From the NCBI GenBank assembly GCA_025928935.1, contig JAICNB010000014.1:1-50968 (forward strand): a stretch of DNA of 50,968 nt, given 5' to 3'. Position 1 is the first letter of the stretch, and every line of letters begins with the position of its first letter. Source of the stretch: Acidimicrobiia bacterium (GTDB lineage: Bacteria > Actinomycetota > Acidimicrobiia > Spongiisociales > ZC4RG35). Position numbers and translations under genes: made by a program. The notes under the pieces are model-generated. The model was not told the DNA's origin. It made no database searches and saw only the letters and a list, made by a program, of their open reading frames with translations. Positions 1-10,200 of the stretch are shown here, one piece after another.

Positions 1-91
1 AGAAACCGAAAGCCGCCGTCCCGCCGGTCGAGCCGATCGCAATGGCTGCGATCAGAATCGCCCCCAGCACCCGTGCCATCACCCGGGTCAT
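1..91 (-). CDS. Secreted protein, N-terminus only (cut by window edge)
   Basis: Only the first 30 codons are inside the window, read leftwards from an ATG at 91. They encode MTRVMARVLG followed by a hydrophobic Ala/Ile stretch and a Ser-Thr-Gly segment, which looks like a signal peptide. A GGAG lies about 10 bases upstream of the ATG. The gene diverges from the subtilase gene at 323. Mature function cannot be told from what is visible. Confidence 0.5.
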   Translation of the reverse strand, partial: MTRVMARVLGAILIAAIAIGSTGGTAAFGF

Positions 92-322
92 CGTTTGATT
101 CTCCACCATCCCGGTGACAACACCGGAAACGGGAGGAGACCCCCCGACGGCCGGACTGCGAACAGTCCTGGCGATCGGGATGGACGGGCTCAGTGGTCTC
201 GTCGGGGATCGGCCGGCCACCGGGAATCCAGCCGGCATCGACAGGGCCCCGACAGGTAGTTTTCGACACCGTCGAGGGGAGGCGCACCGGGGGGCCGGTG
301 CCCAACGTGAAAGGGGCGAACC

Positions 323-1447
323 ATGGTCGATTGGACCTTCGAATGTCATCCGGCGCGCGCCGACGTTTGCGCAAACATCAAGCCCGGGTGGTCCGAGCCG
401 ACAGAGGCGGAGCCGAAGGAGCCCGAACGGGGAATGACCCACGCCTGCGAGTACATGCCGGGTCAGGCGATCATCAAGGGCCCGCCCGAGATGGCCGAGC
501 AATTCGGCTTCGTACCGGTCGATCCGATCGACATCCTCCCCGGGGAAGCCGTGTTCGAAGATGAGCTGGAAGAGGCCGCGGCCGCTCTCGGGCTCCTCGG
601 CGAGCACGACCGGGGGATCTACAAATTGAGCTCCGAAGTTGCCTCCCTCTTCGAGGCAATCGATCAGGTCCAAGCGGAGGGACAGGACGCCAGCCCGCAC
701 TACATGCTGCGTCCGGCGCCCTTCTGGAGAGGGGGGCCCTACAGCACAGTGAAGCGGCTTGGCTCCAAGTGGGGCTGGGACGATCTGACAATCACCGGGC
801 CGTCCAACGCCGAGCCAGGTGGAACCGTGATCGTCATCGACACCGGTGGTCATGACCTCATCGAACTGGAGGGGTTCGGGATCGAGTGCACGGACAAGGA
901 GTTGGAGCCTGCCCCAGACCCCCAGACGCAGTTCGACCGTCGGTACGTCGGGCACGGCACCTTCGCCGCCACCATCGCCAAGAAGTACAACCCGCACCTC
1001 AACGTAAAGCTGCTTCGTGGGTGGTCGAAGAACGGGATCCTCAGCGAAGCCACCCTTCTGATGGCCTTCATGCGGGCCGATCCGGCCGAGTCGGTGGTGA
1101 GCCTGTCTCTGGGCACCTATCCCTGTGGGCCCAACTACGACCCGCTCGGCGTCGAGGTCGCCCTCACTCTGGCTCGAGGGGGCCGGGTGGTGGCAGCCGC
1201 GGGGAACGACGGCCGCGACCACATCCCGAGGAGGCTCTACCCAGCCTCGCTGTCCAGAGTGGTCGGGGTCGGTGCATATGACACGAGCTGGGGCGAAGCG
1301 TCCTGGTCGAATCGCGGCGAGGCGTGGGCACCGGGCGAGGATGTCGTCTCCTGGTATCACGATGGGAGCAACGGGTCACTCGCTGCGTGGAGCGGCAGCT
1401 CTTTCGCCACCCCGCACTATGCGGCTCGTGTCGCCTCCGGGATCTGA
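323..1447 (+). CDS. Subtilisin-like (S8) serine protease without signal peptide
   Basis: 374 aa. The catalytic triad of the S8 family is present: Asp173 in VIDTGG, His211 in GHGTFAA and Ser360 in SGSSFATP, with the oxyanion Asn295 in AAAGNDG. The first ~165 residues are an acidic, non-hydrophobic extension with no signal peptide or transmembrane segment, so the enzyme probably works in the cytoplasm. ATG 323 is preceded by AAAGGGG. A possible -10 (TAGTTT, 257-262) lies upstream. The next gene, a TPR-CHAT protein, starts 7 bases after the stop (or overlaps it if the ATG at 1419 is used), so the two proteins are probably made together. The family assignment is secure. The target is unknown, but pairing with a caspase-like protein suggests a proteolytic signalling or defence role (inference). 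Confidence 0.92.
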   Translation: MVDWTFECHPARADVCANIKPGWSEPTEAEPKEPERGMTHACEYMPGQAIIKGPPEMAEQFGFVPVDPIDILPGEAVFEDELEEAAAALGLLGEHDRGIYKLSSEVASLFEAIDQVQAEGQDASPHYMLRPAPFWRGGPYSTVKRLGSKWGWDDLTITGPSNAEPGGTVIVIDTGGHDLIELEGFGIECTDKELEPAPDPQTQFDRRYVGHGTFAATIAKKYNPHLNVKLLRGWSKNGILSEATLLMAFMRADPAESVVSLSLGTYPCGPNYDPLGVEVALTLARGGRVVAAAGNDGRDHIPRRLYPASLSRVVGVGAYDTSWGEASWSNRGEAWAPGEDVVSWYHDGSNGSLAAWSGSSFATPHYAARVASGI

Positions 1448-1454
1448 TGGCCGG

Positions 1455-4025
1455 GTGACCGTCGACCTCGCTGGCCTGGTCCGGCTCGCCGAGCAGGACC
1501 CACAGTCTTGTCTTCGTGTCTGTCGGGAGATCCTGGCGGAACCGAGGTCGGATGGCCTCGATGCGCATGCACATCGTGCTCTCGGCATCGCCTACCGCGA
1601 GCTGGGTGAGATCGAGGACTCCATCCGGGAGCTCGAACTGGCTCGGGACCTCTACCGGCATTCGGGCGAAGACATCCACGAGGCCGAGACAGTCATATCC
1701 CTTGCCTGGTCGCTGGCCATCTCGGGTGGTTTGGTCGATGGTGTGGACCTGCTCGACCCGCTGCTGAATCACGCCGACGCCTCGATCCGGGCCCACGCCC
1801 AGGTTCAAAAGGCTGGTCTCATCGCCCGCACGGGTGACCTACGTGGAGCGATGAGTCTGTATGCGGAGGCACAGCAGGTTCTCGATGAGCTGAAGGACAT
1901 GCGCTGGCTTGCCATCCTCCACAGCACGAGGGGTTTGGTGGAGACCTACCTCACCGAGTTCGAGGCGGCGGAAGAGGACCTTGGTGACGCGAGGGACATC
2001 TACGACGAACTGGGTCAGCGCGCAGCCGCAGCGGAGATGACCCACAACCTCGGGTTCGTCGCCGTTCAGCGAGGCGACATCGCCCGTGGGCTTTCCCTGA
2101 TGCTGGAGGCCGAGAGTCTGCTCCAGGGCTCCGGGCTCCCCATCGAGGCCATCGCCTCGGATCGCGCCTACGCCTACATGCTGGCCGGGCTGCCGGCGGA
2201 GGCGTATCGGGAGGCGTCCCGTCTCGCCCGCCGGCTGGGCGCAAAGGGACAAGAGCTGGACCGGGCGGAGGCCCTCTACCTGGCGGCCCGGGCAGCTCTG
2301 GCCAATGGTGATGCCGGCACTGCGGTCGACGTCGCCGACGAGGCGGCCAGGTTGGCGGCCGAACAGGGTCGAACCAGGTGGGAGCTGATGGCCTCACTGG
2401 TGAGGGAGGAGGCATGCCTGCGGGGAGGTTTCCCGGGTGACCCCTCCGAGCTGGTCGCGCTGGCTGGAGCGCTCGCCAACCAGGGGACGCCCGTCGGCGA
2501 AACCCAGGCGTTGGCACTTGCGGCGCTTCGTCATCTCGAGGCAGGCGACGCCGACGCCGCCCACGCGGTGCTCACCTCTCTCCCCTCTTCGGACGGCGAG
2601 GAGACCGAGTTGTCCGTGCAGCTGCTCGTGGCCGTGGCCAGGGCCAGGGTGGCACTGGCCCAAGGGGACCGCCAAGCAGCCGCCACCGTGCTGGCGAAGG
2701 CAGCCGACCTGGTCGACGCGCAGCGATCGATGCTCAGTGCCACCGAGGCCAGAGCGGGGGTGAGCCAGCTTGCCGACGAGATCGCAGTGCTCGGTCTGGA
2801 GGCGATGCACGAGATCGAGCCGTCGATGATGGCCTGGACGGAACGATTCCGCGGCGCATCCCTTCGCGTTGCGCCGGTGGTGATGAGCCCGGACACGGAC
2901 CTGGCCGAGACCCTCGCCGAGCTTCGACCAATCGTGCGTGACCTCATGGCTCCAGGCATGGCCTCCGAGGACACCGCCGACCTTGCGACGGAGGCCCGTC
3001 GTCTCGAGAAGCGGGTACATGACCTGGCGATGGCACGCGAGGGTGACCCAGGGTCTCGAACCTCTTCAGACAGTGTCGAGGATGTGACCGCGGCGCTCGG
3101 TGCTCGTCACATGCTCTACATCTACGACATAGGTGCCCAGACCTACGGCGAGATGATCGGACCGAGCGGGATGGAGAGGGTCGAGCTGGGCGAACCCGAA
3201 CGGCTCAGATTTCTGGCCGGCCATCTGCTGTCAGCACTCCGTCGGGGCTTCATGCGTGGGAGGAGCTCGAGTGTCGTCCACGAGATGATCGCCGAGTTGG
3301 CCGGGCTGCTCCTCGCCCCCCTCGCCGGATCAGGGACCGAGGACGTAGTCGTGCCACCGCCCGATCTGCTTGGTCTCCCCTGGACCGCGATGGCGAAGGC
3401 GATCGACCCGGACCTCCGGATGAGCGTGTCCCCATCGGCGGGATTGTGGGCCCGGGCAGACGGCCAGTCGGCGAGACGAGGACGTTTCGGCGTGGTGGCC
3501 GGCCCCAGGCTGGAGTACGCACCGATGGAGGCGGAACGGGTGGGTGGCGTCTATGCGGGGGCGGACCTGCTCGCAGGGGGTGACGCCACGGTCGAGGCTG
3601 TCCTGAGGACGATGGCACGCTGTGACCGTCTCCATGCTGTCGCCCATACCCGGCTCCGTGACGACAATCCGATGTTCTCCGCCCTGGAGCTCGCTGACGG
3701 GTTCCTCAACCTGTACGACCTCGAAGGCCTGGAGAGCGTTCCAGACACAGTGGTGTTGTCGGCCTGTGACTCGGCCCATGACAACGTGGTCGGGGGCCAT
3801 GAGATGTACGGGCTGACCTCGGTACTCCTTTCGAGAGGTACCCGCTCGGTCATCGCCACGGTGGCGCCCCTTCCCGACTCGGCCGAGTCGGTCGAAACCG
3901 CGGTGAGGATCCACACCGCTCTGAACGAGGGTGCCTCGGCGTCGGCCGCTGTCCGTGACGCACAAAGCGGATTCGCCGCCGGAGTGGTCGACCCTTCCGT
4001 GGCCTTCGTCGCATACGGGGCCTGA
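1455..4025 (+). CDS. TPR-CHAT protein (caspase-fold protease with TPR-like array)
   Basis: About 856 aa from a GTG at 1455. An in-frame ATG at 1419, inside the protease gene, is the alternative start. Residues ~1-500 form repeated helix pairs of TPR type (for example HRALGIAYRELGE and HNLGFVAVQRGDIARG). The C-terminal ~250 residues are a CHAT domain: His731 in HAVAHTRL and Cys771 in VVLSACDSA occupy the caspase-type dyad positions, followed by the usual LLSRGTRSVIATVAP strand. CHAT domains are caspase-family peptidases often fused to TPR sensor regions. No transmembrane segment is seen. The neighbouring S8 protease at 323-1447 shares the transcript. The natural trigger and substrate cannot be read from sequence; the S8 protease is an obvious candidate partner. 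Confidence 0.9.
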   Translation: MTVDLAGLVRLAEQDPQSCLRVCREILAEPRSDGLDAHAHRALGIAYRELGEIEDSIRELELARDLYRHSGEDIHEAETVISLAWSLAISGGLVDGVDLLDPLLNHADASIRAHAQVQKAGLIARTGDLRGAMSLYAEAQQVLDELKDMRWLAILHSTRGLVETYLTEFEAAEEDLGDARDIYDELGQRAAAAEMTHNLGFVAVQRGDIARGLSLMLEAESLLQGSGLPIEAIASDRAYAYMLAGLPAEAYREASRLARRLGAKGQELDRAEALYLAARAALANGDAGTAVDVADEAARLAAEQGRTRWELMASLVREEACLRGGFPGDPSELVALAGALANQGTPVGETQALALAALRHLEAGDADAAHAVLTSLPSSDGEETELSVQLLVAVARARVALAQGDRQAAATVLAKAADLVDAQRSMLSATEARAGVSQLADEIAVLGLEAMHEIEPSMMAWTERFRGASLRVAPVVMSPDTDLAETLAELRPIVRDLMAPGMASEDTADLATEARRLEKRVHDLAMAREGDPGSRTSSDSVEDVTAALGARHMLYIYDIGAQTYGEMIGPSGMERVELGEPERLRFLAGHLLSALRRGFMRGRSSSVVHEMIAELAGLLLAPLAGSGTEDVVVPPPDLLGLPWTAMAKAIDPDLRMSVSPSAGLWARADGQSARRGRFGVVAGPRLEYAPMEAERVGGVYAGADLLAGGDATVEAVLRTMARCDRLHAVAHTRLRDDNPMFSALELADGFLNLYDLEGLESVPDTVVLSACDSAHDNVVGGHEMYGLTSVLLSRGTRSVIATVAPLPDSAESVETAVRIHTALNEGASASAAVRDAQSGFAAGVVDPSVAFVAYGA

Positions 4026-4068
4026 GTCCCAGGCCATTGGGCCCTGACCTCACTGCCATACTCGGCTG

Positions 4069-6243
4069 ATGGTGGGCGATCACCCCGGTGTCACCGAACG
4101 ATGGGCCGGTCTGAGAGCCGACTTCGCACGTGCACGCCTCCCGGGGACGCTGGCCACGGGGTTCGTGCAGGCGATGGTCAACTCCCTGCTCACCGTGGCC
4201 CTGATGAGCCTGATCTTCCAGGGCAGCCTCGAAGGGGCGCTCCCCATCGGGATCGGACTGGGCCTGGCCGGGTCGGCGGTGATAGGAGTCATCGTCGCCC
4301 TGGGCAGCAGCTTTCCCGGCACCTATGCCGGCGTTCAGGACGCCAGCGCGGCGATCCTCGGGCTGAGCGCTGCATCGATCGCGGCAAAGCTGGCCGCTCC
4401 GGAGGCACTCGACACCGTGCTGGCGATGATGGCGGTGACGTCGCTCGCCACGGGCCTGGCCTTCATTCTGATGGGCTACTTCGGCCTCGGCGAGATCGCC
4501 AGATTCATGCCGTTCCCCGTGATCGGGGGCCTGCTCGCCGGAACCGGTTATCTGATCGTTGTCGGCGGGATCGGGATCCTTGGGGTCGGCTCCATCGGAG
4601 ACGTCGACACCCCTGACGCCCTCGGGCTCTTCTGGCCCGGGCTCGTCCTCGCCGCCCTCTTCTTCCTCGCATCCCGACGTCATTGGCCGTCTTTGAGCTA
4701 TTTGTTGTTCTTGGCGGGTGGGATCGTCGGCTTCCATGCGGTGACTGCCCTCGCCGGCATCGACCGGGCCACATCCCTGGCCCGAGGTTGGTTACTCGGG
4801 CCGTTCCCCGCCGGTGGGCTATGGCCGGGTCCGGTCACCGACGCCCTGGCCGGCGCCGACTGGGCCGCCATCGGCGGCGAAACGGCAACGCTGGCCGCCG
4901 TTCTCCTCATCGTCCCGATATCGCTCCTCCTCTACATCAGCGCCATCGAGGTCGAGACCAAGACCGACGTCGACATGAACACCGAGCTCAGGGCCACCGG
5001 GTGGGCCAACATCGCCTCGGGTGCAGTGGGCAGCGCACCCGGGTACCTCTATCTGGCGGACACGCTGATAACCCAGCGCCTGGTCGGAAAGCGACGAGGG
5101 TCGGCCGCGGTGGCGGGTGTCGTCATCCTCGGTGTGATCGTCGTCGGTGGCTCTCTGTTGGAGCTCCTACCCCAGTTCATCGTTGGCGGTCTGTTGCTCT
5201 TCGTCGGCATCGACTTCATGGTCGAGTGGTTGTGGGCGTCGCGCCGGCGCATGACGTCGCTCGACTACGCCCTCATGTGGGCGATCGTCCTGATCATCGC
5301 CACCGTCGGTTTCCTCCCCGGTGTCGGAGTCGGTCTGATCGCTGCGATCGTCCTCTTCGTCGTCCGTTACAGCCGGATCGATGTGGTGAAGCACTCCCTG
5401 ACGGCCCGGGAGCACCAGAGCAACATCGAACGGCCCGCTCACGATGCCGAATACCTGCAGGAGGCGGGCGAATCGGTGCTGATCCTGGAGCTACAGGGCT
5501 TCATCTTCTTCGGGACCGCCAGCCGGATCGTCAAACACGTCCACTCCCACCTCGAACGTGCCGGGTCGGTGCGCTTCGTCATCCTCGACTTTCGGATGGT
5601 GACCGGGGTCGACTCGTCCGCGGTGATGTTGTTGGAGAGAGTCGTGATGCTCGCCCGGGATCACGGGGCGGAGGTCGTCTTCACCGGTATGAGCCCGTCG
5701 CAGCATGTCCAGTTCTCCGAACTTCTCACCGCCTACTCGGACGTTTTCAGGGACGAGCTTGACCTCGACCATGGGATGGCCTGGTGCGAGGACCGCATCC
5801 TGGCCGAGGCCGGGCCACGGCGAGGGGAGGCGCGCTCGCTGCCCGAGGGCCTGGCCACCCAGCTCTCCCCCTATCTGACCCCACGCAACATCCCCGCCGG
5901 GACCCGCCTCATGCAGCAGGGCGACCCAACCCCCGGCATCTACCTGCTGAGGTCGGGACGGGTCACGGTCGTCCTGGAAGGGCCTGATGGGGAGCAGGTC
6001 CGGCTGCGGACCCTGCTGGAAGGGACGGTTTTGGGCGAGATCAGCCTCTATCGGGACGAGCCGTGCACCGCCACCGCCATCACTGACACGACATGTGACG
6101 TGCTCCATCTCACGCCCGAGTCATTCTCCGAGCTGTGCCGTGAGGATCCGGCTGCTGCTGCCGATTTCCACGCCTTCGTGGCGAGGACGCTGGCCGGGCG
6201 GATCAGTCACGCCAACCGGGCCATCCGCGCCCTTCAAGGCTGA
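4069..6243 (+). CDS. SulP-family anion transporter with STAS and cyclic-nucleotide-binding domains
   Basis: 724 aa in three parts. Residues ~25-445 hold 10 or more hydrophobic segments of the SulP/SLC26 type. Residues ~468-560 are a STAS domain (ESVLILELQGFIFF … VDSSAVMLLERV). Residues ~600-705 are a CAP_ED-like cyclic-nucleotide-binding domain, with the phosphate-binding-cassette region around GEISLYRDEPCTATA. SulP proteins carry sulfate, bicarbonate or dicarboxylates; the substrate here is not predictable. The cNMP domain suggests gating or regulation by a nucleotide ligand. No Shine-Dalgarno precedes ATG 4069, but CATACT lies 6 bases upstream, which would fit a leaderless mRNA. The MDR gene at 6252 follows 8 bases after the stop. 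Confidence 0.9.
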   Translation: MVGDHPGVTERWAGLRADFARARLPGTLATGFVQAMVNSLLTVALMSLIFQGSLEGALPIGIGLGLAGSAVIGVIVALGSSFPGTYAGVQDASAAILGLSAASIAAKLAAPEALDTVLAMMAVTSLATGLAFILMGYFGLGEIARFMPFPVIGGLLAGTGYLIVVGGIGILGVGSIGDVDTPDALGLFWPGLVLAALFFLASRRHWPSLSYLLFLAGGIVGFHAVTALAGIDRATSLARGWLLGPFPAGGLWPGPVTDALAGADWAAIGGETATLAAVLLIVPISLLLYISAIEVETKTDVDMNTELRATGWANIASGAVGSAPGYLYLADTLITQRLVGKRRGSAAVAGVVILGVIVVGGSLLELLPQFIVGGLLLFVGIDFMVEWLWASRRRMTSLDYALMWAIVLIIATVGFLPGVGVGLIAAIVLFVVRYSRIDVVKHSLTAREHQSNIERPAHDAEYLQEAGESVLILELQGFIFFGTASRIVKHVHSHLERAGSVRFVILDFRMVTGVDSSAVMLLERVVMLARDHGAEVVFTGMSPSQHVQFSELLTAYSDVFRDELDLDHGMAWCEDRILAEAGPRRGEARSLPEGLATQLSPYLTPRNIPAGTRLMQQGDPTPGIYLLRSGRVTVVLEGPDGEQVRLRTLLEGTVLGEISLYRDEPCTATAITDTTCDVLHLTPESFSELCREDPAAAADFHAFVARTLAGRISHANRAIRALQG

Positions 6244-6251
6244 GGCCCGCA

Positions 6252-7223
6252 GTGAAGGCGGTCGTGTACGACACCTACGGCCCACCGGACGTCCTCCAGC
6301 TGAGGGAGATCGAAGAACCCGAAGTGGGCGACACCGACGTCCTGGTCCGGGTGCGCGCGGCGGCGGCCAACCCGCTCGACTGGTATGCGTTCACCGGGAC
6401 CCCCCTCGTCACCCGGCCCGGCCTGGGTCTGAAAGAGCCGAAGCGGGCAAGACTCGGCGCAGATCTGGCCGGCGTGGTCGACCGCGTCGGCAAGGACGTC
6501 ACCAGGTTCAAGCCCGGGGACGAGGTGTTCGGAACCGGCAAGGGGTCGTTCGCCGAGCTCGTGGTCGTCGGTGAAAGAGGGGCGATCGTCACCAAGCCCG
6601 CCAACCTGTCCTTCGAGGCGGCGGCGGCGGTGCCGGTAGCCGGGCTCACGGCACTGCAGGGTCTGCGGGACAAAGGTGAAGCCAGGGCGGGCCAGCAGGT
6701 CCTGATCAATGGGGCGGCCGGGGGCGTTGGGACATTCGCCGTCCAGATCGCCAAGGTGCTCGACACGGAGGTGACCGCCGTGTGCAGCACCCGGAATGTC
6801 GACCTGGCCCGATCGCTGGGTGCGGACCGGGTCATCGACTACACCAGCCAGGACTTCACCCTCGACAGCCAGCGGTATGACCTGGTGCTCGACATCGCCG
6901 GGAGCCGGCCATGGTCAGAGTTGAAACGGGTGCTCCGCCGCGACGCCACCGTCGTGATCATCGGTGGACCGAAAGCCGGCAGGATGTTCGGGCCCATCGG
7001 CCATCTCGTCGGGACCGCCTTGGCCTCGCTCCCGTCCAGTCAGAAGGCGACGTTCTTCATCTCGAAGGAAGGCGCCGACGACCTCGACACCCTCAGGGAG
7101 ATGATCGAGACCAGCAAGCTCAACCCCGTGGTGGAGAAGACCTACCCGCTCAGCCAGGTCCCCGAGGCCATGACATATCTCGGCACCGGCCACGTGAAGG
7201 GCAAGCTGGTCATCACGATCTGA
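6252..7223 (+). CDS. NAD(P)-dependent zinc-independent MDR oxidoreductase (quinone oxidoreductase-like)
   Basis: 323 aa, GTG start, 8 bases after the SulP gene and so probably co-transcribed. It has the N-terminal GroES-like fold beginning MKAVVYDTYGPPDVLQL, the NAAGGVG-type cofactor motif (INGAAGGVGTFAVQ, ~residues 152-165) and the C-terminal HVKGKLVITI end typical of the medium-chain quinone-reductase branch. The Cys cluster and zinc ligands of classical alcohol dehydrogenases are absent, so it should reduce quinones or enones with NADPH without zinc. The substrate is unknown. Confidence 0.9.
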   Translation: MKAVVYDTYGPPDVLQLREIEEPEVGDTDVLVRVRAAAANPLDWYAFTGTPLVTRPGLGLKEPKRARLGADLAGVVDRVGKDVTRFKPGDEVFGTGKGSFAELVVVGERGAIVTKPANLSFEAAAAVPVAGLTALQGLRDKGEARAGQQVLINGAAGGVGTFAVQIAKVLDTEVTAVCSTRNVDLARSLGADRVIDYTSQDFTLDSQRYDLVLDIAGSRPWSELKRVLRRDATVVIIGGPKAGRMFGPIGHLVGTALASLPSSQKATFFISKEGADDLDTLREMIETSKLNPVVEKTYPLSQVPEAMTYLGTGHVKGKLVITI

Positions 7224-7279
7224 ACCGATCTGTGCTGATCTACCGTGGTCGAGCCGCGTGAAACCTCGGCGACAGACCA

Positions 7280-10200
7280 CTAGAACTCCGGTCCCTCCCG
7301 CTCCCCTCCGGTCGACTCGGTCCTGACGCGGCTGCCGAAGATGGCAGCGGGCTCGAGGTCTTCGGTGGTGTCGGAGCGGGCGGCGACCCAGACGGCGCCA
7401 CGGGCCAGCGAGCCGACCGGCTCGATCGAGCCGTCTTCGTCGCCGGCACCGCTTTCGAACAGCTCCTCTCGGGGCCACCAGGTCCGGTGGTGCCAGGTTC
7501 GCTCGAATGCACCGGTGGCCAGGTGCTCGGGGTCGAAGTAGCGCGGGTCGGCCCCGAAGTCACCCTTGGGTGTGACCTCGGACATGAACTCGAGCAGCGA
7601 TCGGCCCCCGCTCTCACCACCGATCGGCTGGAAGTTCCCCGGATCGGCCAGGATCGGGCCGAAGACCTCCTTCTCCCCGTGAGTCTCCAGCGAGTGGAGG
7701 AACGACGGGTCGTAGACCCCCTCGAAGAACAGCTCCGCCCAGCGCCATCGATCGCCTTTCTCCGGCCTGGCCTCCGCCTCGTATTGAGCCACGGATCTCG
7801 GGTCCTGATCAGGCCGGATCACCTCGGTCGGGTCGTCCGAACCGATGAGCACGGCCTGCTCGTTGCGAAAGGTCTGGACCGAGCCTTCGTATTGCGAGGT
7901 GAGCCAACCCCGCTCCGAAGCGAGCCGCACCGCACGGGTCTCGAATAGCTTCTCCCCTCGGGGTGAGAGGCCGAACTGGCAAACCGACGCCTTGATCACA
8001 CCGAACTCGACCAGGTCGACGCCCGTGTCGGGGACGGCGCCCCCCTTGCCGAAGGGGTACCAGATGAGCCGCGACAACACGGCGGACAGGCCCAGGAACT
8101 GCTCGCGGGCGGCATCGGCCACCCGGTCGGCGGTGAAGGCGGCGTCTACCTGCTCGGCAAGCTGGCGAATCGACTGCCCGTACCAGCGAAGGGCGAGACG
8201 CTCCTGCACCCGTCGCCAGGACACCGCGACGAGCACGAACAGGAGCCAGAACCCGATGGTGCCGCAGACGGGCCACAACAGCTCCCGCAGCTCGGATCCG
8301 GGGGCGGTGGCGTACCACCCTTCGGGTTGGGCGATTGCCCCGGTCACGAGCACCGAGACGTAGGTGAGGACGGTGAGGATGGTGAGACGTGACATCCGGC
8401 CCAGTGCGGGGAGATGCTCCTGATAGGCGGCCAGGGAATAGGCCTGGCCGATCCCGGCCCCGGTCACTATCCCACCCAGCACGGCGGCATAGGTGGCGGG
8501 CTCGGTGGCCGGGTAGCCGAGGAAGGTTATGGCCAGCCCGGCGAACAGGGCCCCGGCCAGCCCACCAAGCAGCATGCCGAGCCAGGTGGGCCCGGTCCTG
8601 ATCGGTGACAACCGCTCGCCCCGCGCCGTCGCCCCCTCCTTCAGCGCCTGCGCGCCGTAGGAGCGGAGCAGGACCAGGACGCTGACACAGGCCAGGGTCA
8701 GGGCGCCGAACAAGATGTTCCGGGTCCAGGTGTCGAGCTCGGTGATCCCCCAGCCCCGCACCGCACCGGTGAGGAGCAGGAGGCTCACCACCAGGGCAGC
8801 GAAGAGCACCGCGCCGGTGATGTGCCAAAAGGCATATCCGGGGGGCCGGTAGTTGGCCAGCGCCGCCATCTGGGTGTCGAGCGTTTCGAGGAGCCGGGCC
8901 ACCGCCGTCCGGTTCGACCTGGCGATGCCCTCGATCCTCGACCCGAGCTTCCCCAGCAGGCTGACCGCTGAGCCGGACTCCGATTCGTCGACGATGTCCT
9001 TGGCCGTCCCCACCAGGGTGTCCGCCGGCCTGGGAGCGAGATAGGCGGCGTCGTTGACCACGGCCCGCTGGCCGTGCACCTCGATAGGGCCCACACCGGG
9101 CGGCGGCTCGCTCCCATCGGCGGTCGACAGGATCAGGCTGCGCATGTCGCGCCACACCGCCTGGTCGATGGAGGGGCCGCCCTGGAGATCGAGTCGGCGC
9201 TCTGCCTGATGCTTCAGATCGGCGATGAGGGCGTCGAAGTCCTCCCCGTCAGCCGAAGGCTGGATCTTCCCCTTCCATACCACTTCGACAACCGACGAAT
9301 CCCCGACCAGGTCCTGCATGGTGCGCCCGGCCAGCTCGGAGAAGTCCTCGAACAGACCCTCGACGGCCCGGCGCGGCAGCGAGATGATGAACCGTCCCAT
9401 CTCCTTCAGGACCAGGGCCAGGGCCCGCAGCGGGCCGAGCTGGTGTCGGGGTGGGGGCTCGGGGTCTCTCACCTCGAAGGCAAGCCGGTCGAACAGGGGT
9501 GCCGAGCGGACAGCCAGATCGGATACCGCCGCAGATGGCGACGGGGCCTCGATCGTGCCCGGGGGCACCGGGAGCCGGCCCTCATGGTCGACGATCTCCT
9601 GCAGGGGCAGGGCGGGGCTCCTGCCTACCCGGACGTAGGAGCGGCTGAGCCGGACCTTGGGATTGTCGCCGAAGATCACCCCGGGGGTCAGACCGTCCAG
9701 GGCGCTTCCCTCCATCCCGCCGAACATGCCCAGGGTCACCGCCGCCTCCGCGGCGATATGACCGGCGAATGAGGGCGTCTCGGGTGAGATCGGCGCGGCG
9801 AAGTGCTGGTCCGACCTCCGGTCCTCCGGGACGACGACCAGGTTGGCGTCGACATGGGTGGAGAAGTAGGAGTCCTCCGGTGCCTCCAGCGTCTCCCAAT
9901 CGGGGAACCAGAGACGCACGATCCGGACCGACGACTTGTTCGGCGCCAGCGCGGTGAGCTGCTCGTGGACGACGTCCCCGATCCGAGCCACCTGCTCGGA
10001 GGCCACCACGTCGACCGGTGTCGCGATGACGGCGACCCGTATCTCGTCGGCCGCCCGGTCACCGATCGAAGCGAACAGCGGGACCTCGGTCTCCCCGAAC
10101 CGGTCGAAGAGGACCCCAGGCCAGGGATTGGCCCGGGTCCCCCTGGAGTCGACGAACCAGAAGGGCCGGATCAGGCCCTGTTCCACCATGGCGCCGAGGA

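Noticed and set aside
153-168. Small hairpin GGACTG-CGAA-CAGTCC between the first two genes
   Set aside because: Only a 6-bp stem, no T run and no gene ending there; hairpins of this size are expected by chance in high-GC DNA.
1125-1454. N-terminal extension of the TPR-CHAT frame
   Set aside because: It overlaps the catalytic part of the subtilase, and the sequence is Arg/Gly-rich shadow of that gene; the TPR region begins at about 1455.
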